Shown one piece after another: positions 1-7,738 of a DNA stretch of 10,318 nucleotides; the stretch's first letter is position 1, and every line of letters starts with the position of its first letter. The notes beneath the pieces are model-generated. The model did no database searches. It was given only the letters and a program-made list of their open reading frames with translations, and had not been told where the DNA came from. The DNA lies in contig JAJXPD010000001.1 in the NCBI GenBank assembly GCA_021641325.1, forward strand, positions 17,288-27,605, written 5' to 3'. Source of the stretch: Opitutales bacterium. Its GTDB lineage: Bacteria > Verrucomicrobiota > Verrucomicrobiia > Opitutales > Intestinicryptomonadaceae. The translations under genes were made by a program, and so were the position numbers.

Positions 1-624
1 GTTGATGAGCCTGTCGAGCGCGTCGAATGCGACTTCGGGGGTGTCCTCCTGCTCGGCGATGAGGGATATGTTCATCAGGGAAATCGGGGCGTAGTCGCTG
101 TAAGGGGCGTTTTTGACGACGCCCTCGTAGATTTTTATGGCGTCGTTGTAGTTTGTGAACCACGGGAACCAGCCCCAGAGATAGGGGGTTGCGCCGCTTT
201 GGATAATGGAGGCTACGTTGTATTCCTCGCCGATGATTCTGTTGAATTTGGGGTAGTCGGGATAGCGTTTCACGACTTCCTGCAAAGATTCGAACGCGTC
301 CATGAACTGCCCGCGCTTTGTGTAGACGAGCGACATTTGGTAGTACGCTTCGGGCGCGAAAATGGAGTCGGGATACTGCGTGATGATTGTTTTGTAGTAG
401 GAGAGGGCGACCCTGTTTTCGCCGTCCTCCTGCGCCCGCTTGCCCTCGTTCATGGCTTGGAGCGCGTTCGAGACCGTTTTCGCCTCGCCGAGGACGTTTG
501 CTATTACGCCGCCCTGAACCTCCCAGCCTTTTTCGGCGTTCCAGACGAGGTCGGCATTCGCCGTCCCCGCCGCCGCAAGCGACAGCGCGACCGCCGCCGA
601 TTTGATGTATTCGCTAATTCTCAT
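1..624 (-). CDS. BamD-like secreted TPR protein (partial, 3' end outside window)
   Basis: The frame is open from an ATG at 624 to the left edge, giving the first 208 residues. Residues 1-24 form a signal peptide (Arg/Lys-poor start, then an Ala/Leu-rich core) ending in an AxA-type site, TANA, before Asp25. There is no lipobox cysteine, so signal peptidase I processing is expected rather than the lipid anchor of enterobacterial BamD. After a Trp-rich stretch (WNAEKGW, 28-34), helical TPR-like segments follow: about 55-85, 88-122 (YPDSIFAPEAYYQMSLVY, then GQFMDAF) and about 158-208. The spacing of YP and Ala/Tyr positions is that of YfiO/BamD tetratricopeptide proteins, which act in outer-membrane beta-barrel assembly. 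The family assignment is firm for TPR and moderate for BamD. It is the last visible gene of the leftward operon, 60 nt after the recombinase stop; a TATGAT hexamer at 641-646 could give it its own promoter. Confidence 0.8.
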   Translation of the reverse strand, partial: MRISEYIKSAAVALSLAAAGTANADLVWNAEKGWEVQGGVIANVLGEAKTVSNALQAMNEGKRAQEDGENRVALSYYKTIITQYPDSIFAPEAYYQMSLVYTKRGQFMDAFESLQEVVKRYPDYPKFNRIIGEEYNVASIIQSGATPYLWGWFPWFTNYNDAIKIYEGVVKNAPYSDYAPISLMNISLIAEQEDTPEVAFDALDRLIN

Positions 625-684
625 TTTGCGCCGATTCAATATCATAATTGCGAAAATGGCAACAGAAATATCCCGCCGAAATTT

Positions 685-1623
685 TCACGCGCGGGGGTGG
701 TTCAGGCGGTGTTCCTCCACGAGTTTGCGCGTGCCGAGGTGCGTGTAGATTTGCGTCGTCGAAAGGCTTGCGTGTCCGAGCATCTCCTGCAACGAGCGCA
801 GGTCTATACCCGCGTTCACAAGGTGCGTGGCGAACGAGTGCCGCAGTTTGTGCGGCGTGATGTCCGACGGCAGCATTGTCTCGGCCAGGTATTTTTTTAT
901 CATGCGCTGGACGTAGCGCGGGTACAGCGGCTTCCCGCTTTCGAGCGTTATGGCGGGCGCGTCGCGCTCCGTCGATTTTGCGAATTCGCTCCGCCAGAGC
1001 CTCAGCACCTCGCCCGCCTTTTCGCCGAACGGGCAGAAGCGCACTTTCGAGCCTTTGCCCAGTATCCTCGCCGAGTTCGTGGAAAAATCCACGTCTCCCC
1101 ATTTGAGGTTGCAGAGTTCGCTTACGCGCAGTCCCGCGCCGTAGAGCAGTTCGAGGCACAGGGCGTCGCGCACCGCCTCCTTTTTGCTCTCGCGCCCGTC
1201 GGCTTCGTCAACGCGCGGCGCGGAAAGCAATGACGGCATTGCGCTTTCCGACAAAAACACGGGCAGCCCCTTCTCCTTTTTCGGAAGCCGCACGAGCGAA
1301 AACGGGTCGGCTTCCGCGCTTTGCGAGCGTATCAAATATTTATAGAACGAGCGTATCGCGGAAATCCTGTTGTGGATTGTTGAGCGCGAGTACTCCATTC
1401 CGAGTTTTGCGACGTACGCGCGGGCGGTTTTTTTGTCCGCCATGCGGAAGTCTCCGCCCGCGTAGTCCGTTTCCGCAAGCCAAGAAATCCAGTCGGCGAC
1501 CGCCTCGCGGTAGTTGCGGACTGTGTATTTGGAGTACCTCCGCTGGTTCGAAATCATGAACACGAATTCGTCAAGCTCGCGCGGGGCGGTTTTTGCGGGG
1601 GCGGTTTCTCGGTTTTTCTCCAT
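685..1623 (-). CDS. xerC: Tyrosine recombinase, XerC/XerD family
   Basis: 312 aa, the usual length for chromosome-dimer-resolving Xer recombinases. An N-terminal SAM-like DNA-binding domain (about 15-105) precedes the catalytic domain. All catalytic positions are visible: Arg166 in GAGLRVSEL, Lys190 in LGKGSKVR, His258 and Arg261 in HKLRHSFATH, His284 in MLGHASLSTTQ and the nucleophile Tyr293 in IYTHLG. The spacings (R to K 24, H to H 26, H to Y 9) equal those of XerD. The protein would bind dif near the terminus and resolve chromosome dimers with a partner recombinase. The ATG at 1623 overlaps the upstream stop codon by one base (TAATG), implying translational coupling; the frame is open further upstream but only as an out-of-frame reading of the peptidase gene. 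There is no integrase-type neighbourhood, so a housekeeping role is likelier than a phage one. XerC versus XerD cannot be settled from sequence alone. Confidence 0.9.
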   Translation of the reverse strand: MEKNRETAPAKTAPRELDEFVFMISNQRRYSKYTVRNYREAVADWISWLAETDYAGGDFRMADKKTARAYVAKLGMEYSRSTIHNRISAIRSFYKYLIRSQSAEADPFSLVRLPKKEKGLPVFLSESAMPSLLSAPRVDEADGRESKKEAVRDALCLELLYGAGLRVSELCNLKWGDVDFSTNSARILGKGSKVRFCPFGEKAGEVLRLWRSEFAKSTERDAPAITLESGKPLYPRYVQRMIKKYLAETMLPSDITPHKLRHSFATHLVNAGIDLRSLQEMLGHASLSTTQIYTHLGTRKLVEEHRLNHPRA

Positions 1624-2528
1624 TACATTCCGAAGAACGCGCTTGCGATATTCGCAAAGTACGAGTCCACCCAAGTTTTCAGAAACACGAAATAGAGAAG
1701 CCCGCCGCACGCAAGCCACGGGCCGAACGGAATTGCGAGCGGGTCGGCTTCCGATCCGTCGGCGAATTTTTTGCGCGACGCGGATTTTTTCGAAAAGACG
1801 CGCTTTGTCGCGACAATCGGAATCATCGTCAACGCCCCGATTATCGACCCTCCGAAGATTGCAAAAATTGCGCCCTGCCAGCCGCAGAATGCGCCTATGC
1901 AGCCAATCAGAATGACGTCTCCCTCGCCCATCGCCTCTTTTTTGAAAACGCACTCGCCTAGCGTCCTTACCCAGTAGAGCACGCCCGAACCGACCGCGAT
2001 TCCGACCGCCGACTTTATCCCGGACGCCACGACCGACGCCGCGAAAGGCGCGTCCTCTATCAGCGTTCCGTGGATTTGCGGCATCATAAGCGACAGCGCA
2101 AAGCCCGCCGCCGTCCCGCCGATTGTCGCGAAGTCCGGCAGCATCATGTGGTCTATGTCGACAAACGCGCAGAAAACCATAATCGCGGCAAATACCATTC
2201 CCGCGAACGCCGCGTAGGGCGTCGCCGTCGTCCACAGCGCGAGGAAGATTGCAGCCGTCAGCGTCTCGACAAACGGGTAGCGGAACGAAATCCTGCACCC
2301 GCAGCACCGCGCCCTTCCGCGCAACAGAAACCAGCCGACAATCGGGAGGTTGTCGAACCACCTAATCGGCTTCCCGCACGCGCAGTGCGACGGCGGGCTT
2401 ACTATCGATTCGCCCTTGGGGATTCTGTAAATGCACACGTTCAGAAAACTGCCGACGCACGCGCCGAGGCAGAAAAAAAACGCGTCGAAAATTTCGGGAA
2501 ACTGCGCGTTGATTTCAGCGATGTCCAT
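1623..2528 (-). CDS. Prepilin peptidase / type 4 prepilin-like leader peptidase (A24)
   Basis: 301 aa integral membrane aspartic protease. Members of this family cut the leader of type IV pilins or type II secretion pseudopilins and can N-methylate the new N-terminus. The N-terminal segment CLGACVGSFLNVCIYRIPKG (20-39) is the family hallmark. It is followed by a cytoplasmic cysteine domain with Cys49, Cys51, Cys75/76 and Cys78, where the first pair is C-x-C rather than the usual C-x-x-C. The two catalytic aspartate motifs are present: VDIDHMMLPD (123-132) and GEGDVILIG (201-209, Asp204). Several hydrophobic segments run from residue 90 to the C-terminus. Its start lies 14 nt inside the 3' end of aroE and its stop overlaps the xer start codon, so it is translated within the operon. 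No pilin or secretion gene is nearby, so the substrates are encoded elsewhere. Confidence 0.92.
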   Translation of the reverse strand: MDIAEINAQFPEIFDAFFFCLGACVGSFLNVCIYRIPKGESIVSPPSHCACGKPIRWFDNLPIVGWFLLRGRARCCGCRISFRYPFVETLTAAIFLALWTTATPYAAFAGMVFAAIMVFCAFVDIDHMMLPDFATIGGTAAGFALSLMMPQIHGTLIEDAPFAASVVASGIKSAVGIAVGSGVLYWVRTLGECVFKKEAMGEGDVILIGCIGAFCGWQGAIFAIFGGSIIGALTMIPIVATKRVFSKKSASRKKFADGSEADPLAIPFGPWLACGGLLYFVFLKTWVDSYFANIASAFFGM

Positions 2529-3441
2529 ACAGGTTCTCCTTTATTGTTTCGAGCATGAACGCGCCCATGAGCGGCGCGCCCGTCCAGATTGAAAGCGATT
2601 TCGCTCCCTGCCACGCGAGCATCGCAAGCCCGTTTTCGGCGGGGATTCCGTTTGCGCGCGCGGCGAGCACCGACGGCGTTTCGCCGTTGCGGCGGTAGGG
2701 CATGTCGAGGAACGCGCAGTCGGGCGGGATTTTCGAGAAGTCCACAACGGGACTGTCGTCCGCATTAAGCCCCACCGACGTCGCGTTTACGACGATTGCC
2801 CGCGGCGGAATTTTTGCCTCTATTCCCGCGAGCGACGCCGTTTTTATTTTGAAATTTTCCATGCTTAAATCATCGGCAAATTTTTTCAGGCGTTCGGGAT
2901 TTCTGTTCGCCGCAAGAAGCGATTTGCAGCCCGCCGCGATTATCGCCGCCGCCGCTCCGCGAGCCGCGCCGCCCGCGCCGAGCAGCACTGCGTCGGCGTT
3001 TGCAAAGCCGCGCCCGAACGCGTGTTCGACCGCCGCCGACACGCCGAATCCGTCGGTGTTGAAGCCTTTCCAGCCGCGCGGCGTGCGCAGAAGCGTGTTG
3101 CACGCCTTGGCGTTTTCCGCGCTTGCGTCGAAGTCGTCGACGACGCGCATTGCAATCTCTTTGTGGGGGATTGTCAGGTTGATTCCGGCAAAGTTTTTCC
3201 GCCAAAAAACGTCGAGCGTCTCGGCGAGTTTTTCAGGCTCCACTTCGAACGCGAAGTATTTTGCGCCGTCGAGCTCCGCGTTCGTTTTTGCGACTTTCGC
3301 AAGCGCGGCGTTTTGCATGAGCGGGCTTAGCGAGTGCCCTATCGGCTTGCCGAAGACCGCAAAAAACGGCGGCTTCGAATTTTCCGAGCGTTCGGCGAAC
3401 GCGCCCTCCGAGAGGTTCGAAACATGCAGAACTTCCGCCAT
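2515..3441 (-). CDS. aroE: Shikimate dehydrogenase (NADP+)
   Basis: 308 aa. Reduces 3-dehydroshikimate to shikimate in chorismate and aromatic amino-acid synthesis (cytoplasm). The substrate-binding N-terminal domain starts with VFGKPIGHSLSPLMQNAAL (29-47). Catalytic Lys94 is in NLTIPHKE and Asp130 in GFNTDGFG. The Rossmann domain begins with LLGAGGAARG (153-162) and continues with ANRNPERLKK (178-187), the position of the NADP-phosphate-binding NRT loop. NATSVGL (219-225), DMPYR (246-250) and the C-terminal ENGLAMLAWQGAKSL (269-283) complete the signature. About 20 extra residues precede the conserved core. I keep the ATG at 3441 because it sits one base after the yggS stop; no closer in-frame ATG precedes the core. 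The 3' end overlaps the peptidase gene by 14 nt. DMPYRR departs slightly from the more usual DxxYxP but is otherwise well preserved. Confidence 0.95.
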   Translation of the reverse strand: MAEVLHVSNLSEGAFAERSENSKPPFFAVFGKPIGHSLSPLMQNAALAKVAKTNAELDGAKYFAFEVEPEKLAETLDVFWRKNFAGINLTIPHKEIAMRVVDDFDASAENAKACNTLLRTPRGWKGFNTDGFGVSAAVEHAFGRGFANADAVLLGAGGAARGAAAAIIAAGCKSLLAANRNPERLKKFADDLSMENFKIKTASLAGIEAKIPPRAIVVNATSVGLNADDSPVVDFSKIPPDCAFLDMPYRRNGETPSVLAARANGIPAENGLAMLAWQGAKSLSIWTGAPLMGAFMLETIKENLYGHR

Positions 3442-3442
3442 A

Positions 3443-4153
3443 TTACAAAGAGTAGTCGCGCGCGCCGAACAGGAATGTTCCCACGCGGATTATTGTGGAG
3501 CCGCATTCCACGGCGCGTTCGAGGTCGCCGCTCATGCCCATCGAGAGTTCGGGAAGCGCCACCGAAAAGCTTTTTTCGAGCGCGTCGCGGAGATTGCGCA
3601 GGTTTTCGAAACAGCGCGTGGCTGTGTCCAAATTAGAGTCGAGCGGTGCGATTGCCATCAGCCCCTCGACCTTTATGTTTTCGAGCGCAAGCGCGGCGTC
3701 GAGCAGCGCGGGGGCTTCCTCCATGTCCGCGCCGAATTTTGCGGGGTCGCGCCCCGAATTTGTTTGCAGGAGCACGCGCATTTTTTTGCCGAGCTTTGCG
3801 CATTCGGCGTCGATTTTTTTCAGCAGTCTTTCGGAGTCCGCGCTCTGGATTCTGTCGACGCGCCCGACGGCGTGCCTTACCTTGTTTGTTTGGAGGTGTC
3901 CGATAAGCTCCCACTCTATTTTCAGGGCGCGGCCGCGCTCCGAGTCGAACTTTTCCATGACTTCCTGAACGCGGTTTTCGCCGACCGCCCCGAACCCGTA
4001 GCGCGCCGAGTATTCTACGGCGTCCACGGGGTGCGTTTTTGTGACGGGCAGTATTTTCACGTCGGCGGGATTGCGCCCGCAGGCGGCGCACGCGTTTTCG
4101 ACGCGTTCAAGAAGTCTGCGGCAGTTGCCGCAAAATTCTTCGTATGCAATCAT
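3443..4153 (-). CDS. yggS: YggS/PLPBP-family pyridoxal-phosphate homeostasis protein
   Basis: 236 aa, the standard length for the single-domain alanine-racemase-fold proteins (YggS, YlmE, PROSC). They bind PLP and buffer vitamin B6 supply but have no confirmed catalytic activity. The PLP Schiff-base lysine is Lys39 in LPVTKTHP. Other conserved blocks are GFGAVGENRVQE (53-64), WELIGHLQTNK (81-91), EGLMAIAP (163-170), LSMGMSGD (203-210) and GSTIIRVGTFLFG (218-230), the last holding the phosphate-binding Ser/Thr and Arg. The start follows the aminotransferase stop by 4 nt and the stop is one base before the aroE start. Being next to a PLP-dependent aminotransferase fits a cofactor-supply role, although yggS also occurs in many unrelated contexts. 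Confidence 0.93.
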   Translation of the reverse strand: MIAYEEFCGNCRRLLERVENACAACGRNPADVKILPVTKTHPVDAVEYSARYGFGAVGENRVQEVMEKFDSERGRALKIEWELIGHLQTNKVRHAVGRVDRIQSADSERLLKKIDAECAKLGKKMRVLLQTNSGRDPAKFGADMEEAPALLDAALALENIKVEGLMAIAPLDSNLDTATRCFENLRNLRDALEKSFSVALPELSMGMSGDLERAVECGSTIIRVGTFLFGARDYSL

Positions 4154-4157
4154 TGTA

Positions 4158-5552
4158 TTACTTGTTTTTCTTGTTGTCGATGCTTGCGGCGATTAGGCGT
4201 TTGCCGAATTTCCACAGCGAGCCGGTCGGGTTTGCCGCCTCCGTGAGAGTTTCGTCGAACGCCTTTACGAACCTGTCCACTTCCTTTTCCGTTATGATAA
4301 ACGGCGGAAGCAGTTTCACGGCGTGGACTTCGTGGCTTGTAACCTGCGTTATGATTTTGTAGTTGTCCATAAGCGACGTTACAATCATCTGCGTGAAGAG
4401 CGAATTATTCGCGGCTTTCAATGCTTTCCACGCCGCCTTTTGCAGAAGCCCTTTCGGCTCCTGAAATTCTATTGCAATCATAAGCCCCAGCCCGCGCACT
4501 TCCCTGATGTACGAGTGTTTCTCTTTGAGGGCTTCGAGCTTCTGTTTGAGCAGCGCGCCCATTTTTGCGCAGTTTTCGACCATTCCGTCCTTTTCGAGAA
4601 CGTCGATTGTCGCCAAGCCCGCGACCATTGCGAGGTTGTTTCTGCCGAAAGTCGTGGAGTGTTTTACGCAGTTTTCGAGCGGCGAGAAGACGCTCTGGTG
4701 GATTTCCCTTGTGGTGATGAATGCCGCGCACGGAACGTAGCCGCCGCTGAGCGCCTTCGCCATCGTGACGATGTCGGGCTCTAGCCCCCAGTGCTGGTAT
4801 GCGAACATTTTGCCCGTCCTGCCGAAGCCCGTCTGCACTTCGTCCATGATGAAGAGCGCGCCGTATTTGCGGCAGAGTTCCTGCGCCTTCGGGAAGAATC
4901 CGTCGGGCGGAATGTCGACGCCGTGCCCGATGACGGGTTCGGAGATGAACGCGGCGACGTTGCCCTCTTTGAGTTTCGCTTCGAGGTCTGCGAGGTCGGC
5001 GAATCCGATTTTGTCGGTGTCGGGCAGGAACGGGCCGAAGCCGTCCCTGAAATGCGGCGTGTGGGTTATCGACATCGAGCCGTATGTCAGCCCGTGGTAG
5101 CAGCCGTCCATCGAAATTATGCGCGGACGTTTTGTGTGGGCGCGGGCGAATTTTATCGCGCCTTCGTTTGCTTCGGTTCCGGAGTTGCAGAAGAAGACGG
5201 CGGAGAGTTTGTTGTTGTGCAGTTTTACGATTCTCTCCGCGAGCAGGCCGCTGAGCAACGCGCAGTCGAGCTGTACCATGTTCGACAAATCCATGTCGAT
5301 TGCGTCCTTGATTGCCTTGCCGATTACGGGGTTGTTGCGCCCCATTCCGAACACGCCGTAGCCCGATATGAAGTCGAGGTATTCGTTGCCGTCGGCGTCG
5401 TAGAGGTATGCGCCCTTGGCGCGTTTGTAGCACTTGTCGAACCCGATTGTTTTAAGCACGGTTGCGAGCGTTCGGTTGACGTATTTTTCGTGCAAATCGT
5501 AGTTCTGCCCGAAGCGCGAGTCTATCAATTCCTTTAAGTCGAAATCTTTCAT
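4158..5552 (-). CDS. Class-III PLP-dependent aminotransferase, specificity unknown
   Basis: 464 aa fold-type I enzyme of the ornithine/4-aminobutyrate/acetylornithine aminotransferase group. The visible PLP site consists of SGTEAN (124-129) for phosphate binding, CYHG (151-154) with His153 in the ring-stacking region, MDEVQTGFGRTG (236-247) with Asp237 pairing the pyridine nitrogen, Lys266 in TMAKALSGGY as the Schiff-base lysine, and HSTTFGRN (298-305). The roughly 45-residue N-terminal extension before GAYLYDADG and a C-terminal extension after residue 430 make it longer than typical acetylornithine aminotransferases (about 400 aa). Long members of this class include diamine aminotransferases and the hopanoid-pathway enzyme HpnO; I cannot tell which applies. 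It is the first gene of the six-gene leftward operon and its ATG at 5552 borders the divergent promoter gap. Confidence 0.88.
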   Translation of the reverse strand: MKDFDLKELIDSRFGQNYDLHEKYVNRTLATVLKTIGFDKCYKRAKGAYLYDADGNEYLDFISGYGVFGMGRNNPVIGKAIKDAIDMDLSNMVQLDCALLSGLLAERIVKLHNNKLSAVFFCNSGTEANEGAIKFARAHTKRPRIISMDGCYHGLTYGSMSITHTPHFRDGFGPFLPDTDKIGFADLADLEAKLKEGNVAAFISEPVIGHGVDIPPDGFFPKAQELCRKYGALFIMDEVQTGFGRTGKMFAYQHWGLEPDIVTMAKALSGGYVPCAAFITTREIHQSVFSPLENCVKHSTTFGRNNLAMVAGLATIDVLEKDGMVENCAKMGALLKQKLEALKEKHSYIREVRGLGLMIAIEFQEPKGLLQKAAWKALKAANNSLFTQMIVTSLMDNYKIITQVTSHEVHAVKLLPPFIITEKEVDRFVKAFDETLTEAANPTGSLWKFGKRLIAASIDNKKNK

Positions 5553-5575
5553 TGATAAATTTTTTTTCCGCCTTA

Positions 5576-5603
5576 ACTTTACCCCACACTATAAATACTT
5601 CAA
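5576..5603 (-). promoter_or_regulatory. Possible sigma70-like promoter for the leftward operon
   Basis: On the minus strand, TTGAAG (5598-5603) and TAAAGT (5576-5581) are separated by 16 nt and each matches the -35 or -10 consensus at four of six positions. The expected transcript start is shortly before the aminotransferase ATG at 5552. The leader would hold AAGGCGG and an A-tract. It lies in the 62-nt gap between divergent genes, where a promoter for this operon must be. The match is weak and the region is AT-rich, so chance is possible. Confidence 0.3.
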
Positions 5604-5614
5604 ACATTATTTCG

Positions 5615-6454
5615 ATGGAAATTTTATCCTCATACTATGTGGTCGATTTCGACCCCTTCGCGCTCCGCTTTCCCGACGGCTGGTTTTTGGAGGGCGTAAG
5701 GTGGTACGGGCTTGCGTATCTGGCGGGCTTTGTAATCGCGCTTTGGCTGTTCAACCTCTATTATAAAAAGGGCAAAAGCCCGCTGTCGCCCGACGACAAC
5801 GCGTCCCTCATTACCTATCTGCTCTTCGGCGTGATTCTCGGCGGACGCCTCGGCTACATGCTTTTCTACGATTTTTCGAACTTTGTGTCGAACCCGCTAA
5901 TCGCGCTCCAAATCTGGAAGGGCGGAATGGCAAGCCACGGCGGATTCATCGGCGTGGTGCTTTCCATGGTATGTTTTGCGAGAACGAGGAAAGTCTCTTT
6001 CTGGAAAATCGCCGACATTGTCGCGACCGCGTGCACCCCGGGGATTTTCCTCGGCAGAATCGCAAACTTCGTCAACGGCGAGCTTTGGGGCAAGGTTTCC
6101 GACTTTCCGTGGGCGATGGTTTTCCCGCACTCCGCGCCCGCGGGCACGGCAATCGAAAACATCGCCGCCCGACACCCGTCGCAGCTCTACGAGGCGTTCG
6201 CGGAGGGGCTTTTCATCTTCCTGTTTTTGCAGTGGCGTTTCTGGCGCGGGAAAAACCTTTCCGACGGGCGCATAGCGGGCGAATTTCTTTCTGTCTACGC
6301 CGTGGTGCGCATAATCTGCGAGGTCTTCCGCGAGCCGGACTTCGGCGTAGAGCCTATTTTGGGGCTGAGCAGGGGCACGTTTTACTCCGCGCTGACGCTC
6401 GCGGCGGGGCTTGCCATAATTGCCTATTCCAAATTCCGCACTCCCGAAAAATAG
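5615..6454 (+). CDS. lgt: Phosphatidylglycerol-prolipoprotein diacylglyceryl transferase
   Basis: 279 aa from the ATG at 5615. A TTG 63 nt upstream is in frame but would overlap the divergent aminotransferase start and add an unrelated extension, so I reject it. Lgt is an inner-membrane enzyme that moves diacylglycerol from phosphatidylglycerol to the lipobox cysteine of prolipoproteins. Motifs in order: RWYGLAYLAGF (29-39), GGRLGY (76-81), GGMASHGGFIG (103-113) with His108, GRIANFVNGELWG (147-159) containing Arg148, Asn151 and Glu156 of the Lgt signature, RHPSQLYE (186-193), and FREPD (238-242) with Arg239. About seven hydrophobic segments are visible. No Shine-Dalgarno sequence is evident upstream. 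The LptF/G-family gene follows 60 nt later on the same strand, making a small envelope-biogenesis unit. Confidence 0.95.
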   Translation: MEILSSYYVVDFDPFALRFPDGWFLEGVRWYGLAYLAGFVIALWLFNLYYKKGKSPLSPDDNASLITYLLFGVILGGRLGYMLFYDFSNFVSNPLIALQIWKGGMASHGGFIGVVLSMVCFARTRKVSFWKIADIVATACTPGIFLGRIANFVNGELWGKVSDFPWAMVFPHSAPAGTAIENIAARHPSQLYEAFAEGLFIFLFLQWRFWRGKNLSDGRIAGEFLSVYAVVRIICEVFREPDFGVEPILGLSRGTFYSALTLAAGLAIIAYSKFRTPEK

Positions 6455-6514
6455 CGCGTCGAGCTTTTATTGTTGCGTTCGGCGGGCGTTTTTTAACATA
6501 CTTTTTTCAATTCA

Positions 6515-7660
6515 ATGGGAACGATAAACAAATACATCTTCAAACAGGTCGCGATGGCGGCGTTGATGACCGTCGCGCTGTTTGTGTTCGTGCTCGTGCT
6601 CGGCAACGTCATAAAAGAGGTTATGGGCGAGCTTGCCGCGGGAAGGCTCAGCATTTCGTTCTTTCTGTACATCGTCGCGCTGATTATACCGGGGGTCATT
6701 CCCTACGCGCTTCCGCTCGGCATGCTCACGGGCATTCTGCTTGTGTTCGGCAGAATGTCGGCGCAAAGCGAGGTCGTGGCGATGAAGGCGTGCGGACGCT
6801 CCATTTACAGCATGGCGGCTCCCGTGTTCTTTCTGGCGATTTGCGCGTCGCTGTTTTCGGTGGCAATCAACTTCTACTACGCGCCCGCCGCCGACTACGC
6901 CTACAAGAGCGCGCTCAAAAACCTCGTCCGCGCAAACCCGCTCCAATTTATCCAACCAGGTTCGTTTATCCGCGACTTCCCCGGCTATGTAATCTACGCA
7001 AACTCCTCCGACGGCAACGAGCTTGTGAGCTTCCGCATTTGGGAGCTTGACAAACGGGGCAGGGCGCAGATTTCCATACAGTCGGAGCGCGGCGCGCTTT
7101 CGTACGACGACGCCCGCGACGAAATCGTGCTGACCCTCAAAAACGGCAGCGCGGAGCGCGCGAGGTCGGGCGACCCCGAAGACCTGCGCAAGCCCCTTCC
7201 GTCGGTGCGTTTCGACGAGCTTGTAATCAAGCTTCCGCTCAACGAGATTATCGGAACTATGGACAAGGGCAAAAAGCGGCTGAAAGTAATGACTTTCGGC
7301 GAGCTTCTCGACGCCCGCGAAACTTGGCACAGATTCCCGCCCGAACAGACCACGCCCGAACGCGCGTTCCACGACAAAATCGAGGTTCAGTTGCAGATTC
7401 AGAAAAATTTTGCGATGGCGTTTTCGATATTTTCGATGGTGGTGCTCGCCGTTCCGCTCGGAATAAAGGCAAGCAGAAGCGAGACTTTTGCGAACTTGGC
7501 GATAGCGCTGGCGTTGGCGATGAGCTACTACATGATGACGGTCGTGATTTCGTGGCTCGAAAAATACCCCGAAATGCGCCACGACATTCTGATTTGGATA
7601 CCCAATTTCATATTCCAAGCCGTAGGCACATACTTAATCTATCGGTCTTCGCGCAACTAA
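6515..7660 (+). CDS. LptF/LptG-family permease (YjgP/YjgQ)
   Basis: 381 aa. Members pair as the transmembrane part of the LptB2FG ABC transporter, which extracts lipopolysaccharide from the inner membrane. The layout is typical: hydrophobic segments at about 13-34, 48-78 and 102-120, a periplasmic domain of about 180 residues, then three segments at about 300-318, 325-347 and 359-377. The signature GRMSAQSEVVAMKACGRS (79-96) is the cytoplasmic coupling region, and NFAMAFSIFSMVVLAVPLGI (298-317) matches the conserved start of the C-terminal membrane half. LptF and LptG are close paralogues and often adjacent; only one is in the window, so the subunit identity is open and the partner lies elsewhere. 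The stop codon ends 2 nt before a palindromic element. Confidence 0.92.
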   Translation: MGTINKYIFKQVAMAALMTVALFVFVLVLGNVIKEVMGELAAGRLSISFFLYIVALIIPGVIPYALPLGMLTGILLVFGRMSAQSEVVAMKACGRSIYSMAAPVFFLAICASLFSVAINFYYAPAADYAYKSALKNLVRANPLQFIQPGSFIRDFPGYVIYANSSDGNELVSFRIWELDKRGRAQISIQSERGALSYDDARDEIVLTLKNGSAERARSGDPEDLRKPLPSVRFDELVIKLPLNEIIGTMDKGKKRLKVMTFGELLDARETWHRFPPEQTTPERAFHDKIEVQLQIQKNFAMAFSIFSMVVLAVPLGIKASRSETFANLAIALALAMSYYMMTVVISWLEKYPEMRHDILIWIPNFIFQAVGTYLIYRSSRN

Positions 7661-7662
7661 CG

Positions 7663-7736
7663 GCGCGTGAAAATACTTCCCTAAGGGCGTTTCCCTGTAC
7701 GCCCAGACCGCTCGCGTACGGAAGTACGCCACGCGC
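7663..7736. repeat. Palindromic repeat array 1, unit A
   Basis: An outer stem GCGCGTG (7663-7669) with CACGCGC (7730-7736) encloses two hairpins: GGGCGT (7685-7690) with ACGCCC (7699-7704), and GCGTAC (7714-7719) with GTACGC (7724-7729) closed by a GGAA loop. The whole resembles a three-way junction. A competing 7-bp pairing, TACTTCC (7674-7680) with GGAAGTA (7720-7726), uses the same bases. Blocks GCGTGAAA, GGCGTTTC and CAGACCGCT recur exactly 77 nt later in unit B. The unit begins 2 nt after the permease stop codon. I recognise no named family. Confidence 0.75.
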
Positions 7737-7738
7737 AC

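Noticed and set aside
672..695. CCCGC/GCGGG inverted repeat at the end of the recombinase gene as a terminator
   Set aside because: 5-bp stem with a 14-base loop and no T-tract; the TPR gene follows at once on the same strand.
199..1233. 344-aa plus-strand frame
   Set aside because: Antisense to the TPR and recombinase genes; Arg/Phe/Val-rich text without motifs, as expected from a GC-rich codon shadow.
685..2361. 558-aa minus-strand frame joining the recombinase to an upstream extension
   Set aside because: The upstream half is an out-of-frame reading of the prepilin peptidase gene. The recombinase family length and the TAATG overlap place the start at 1623.
2702..4246. 514-aa plus-strand frame
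   Set aside because: Antisense to aroE and yggS, both of which have complete family motifs; the translation is low in information.
6512..7618. 368-aa minus-strand frame opposite the permease
   Set aside because: His/Arg-rich shadow of a membrane-protein gene with no domain signature.
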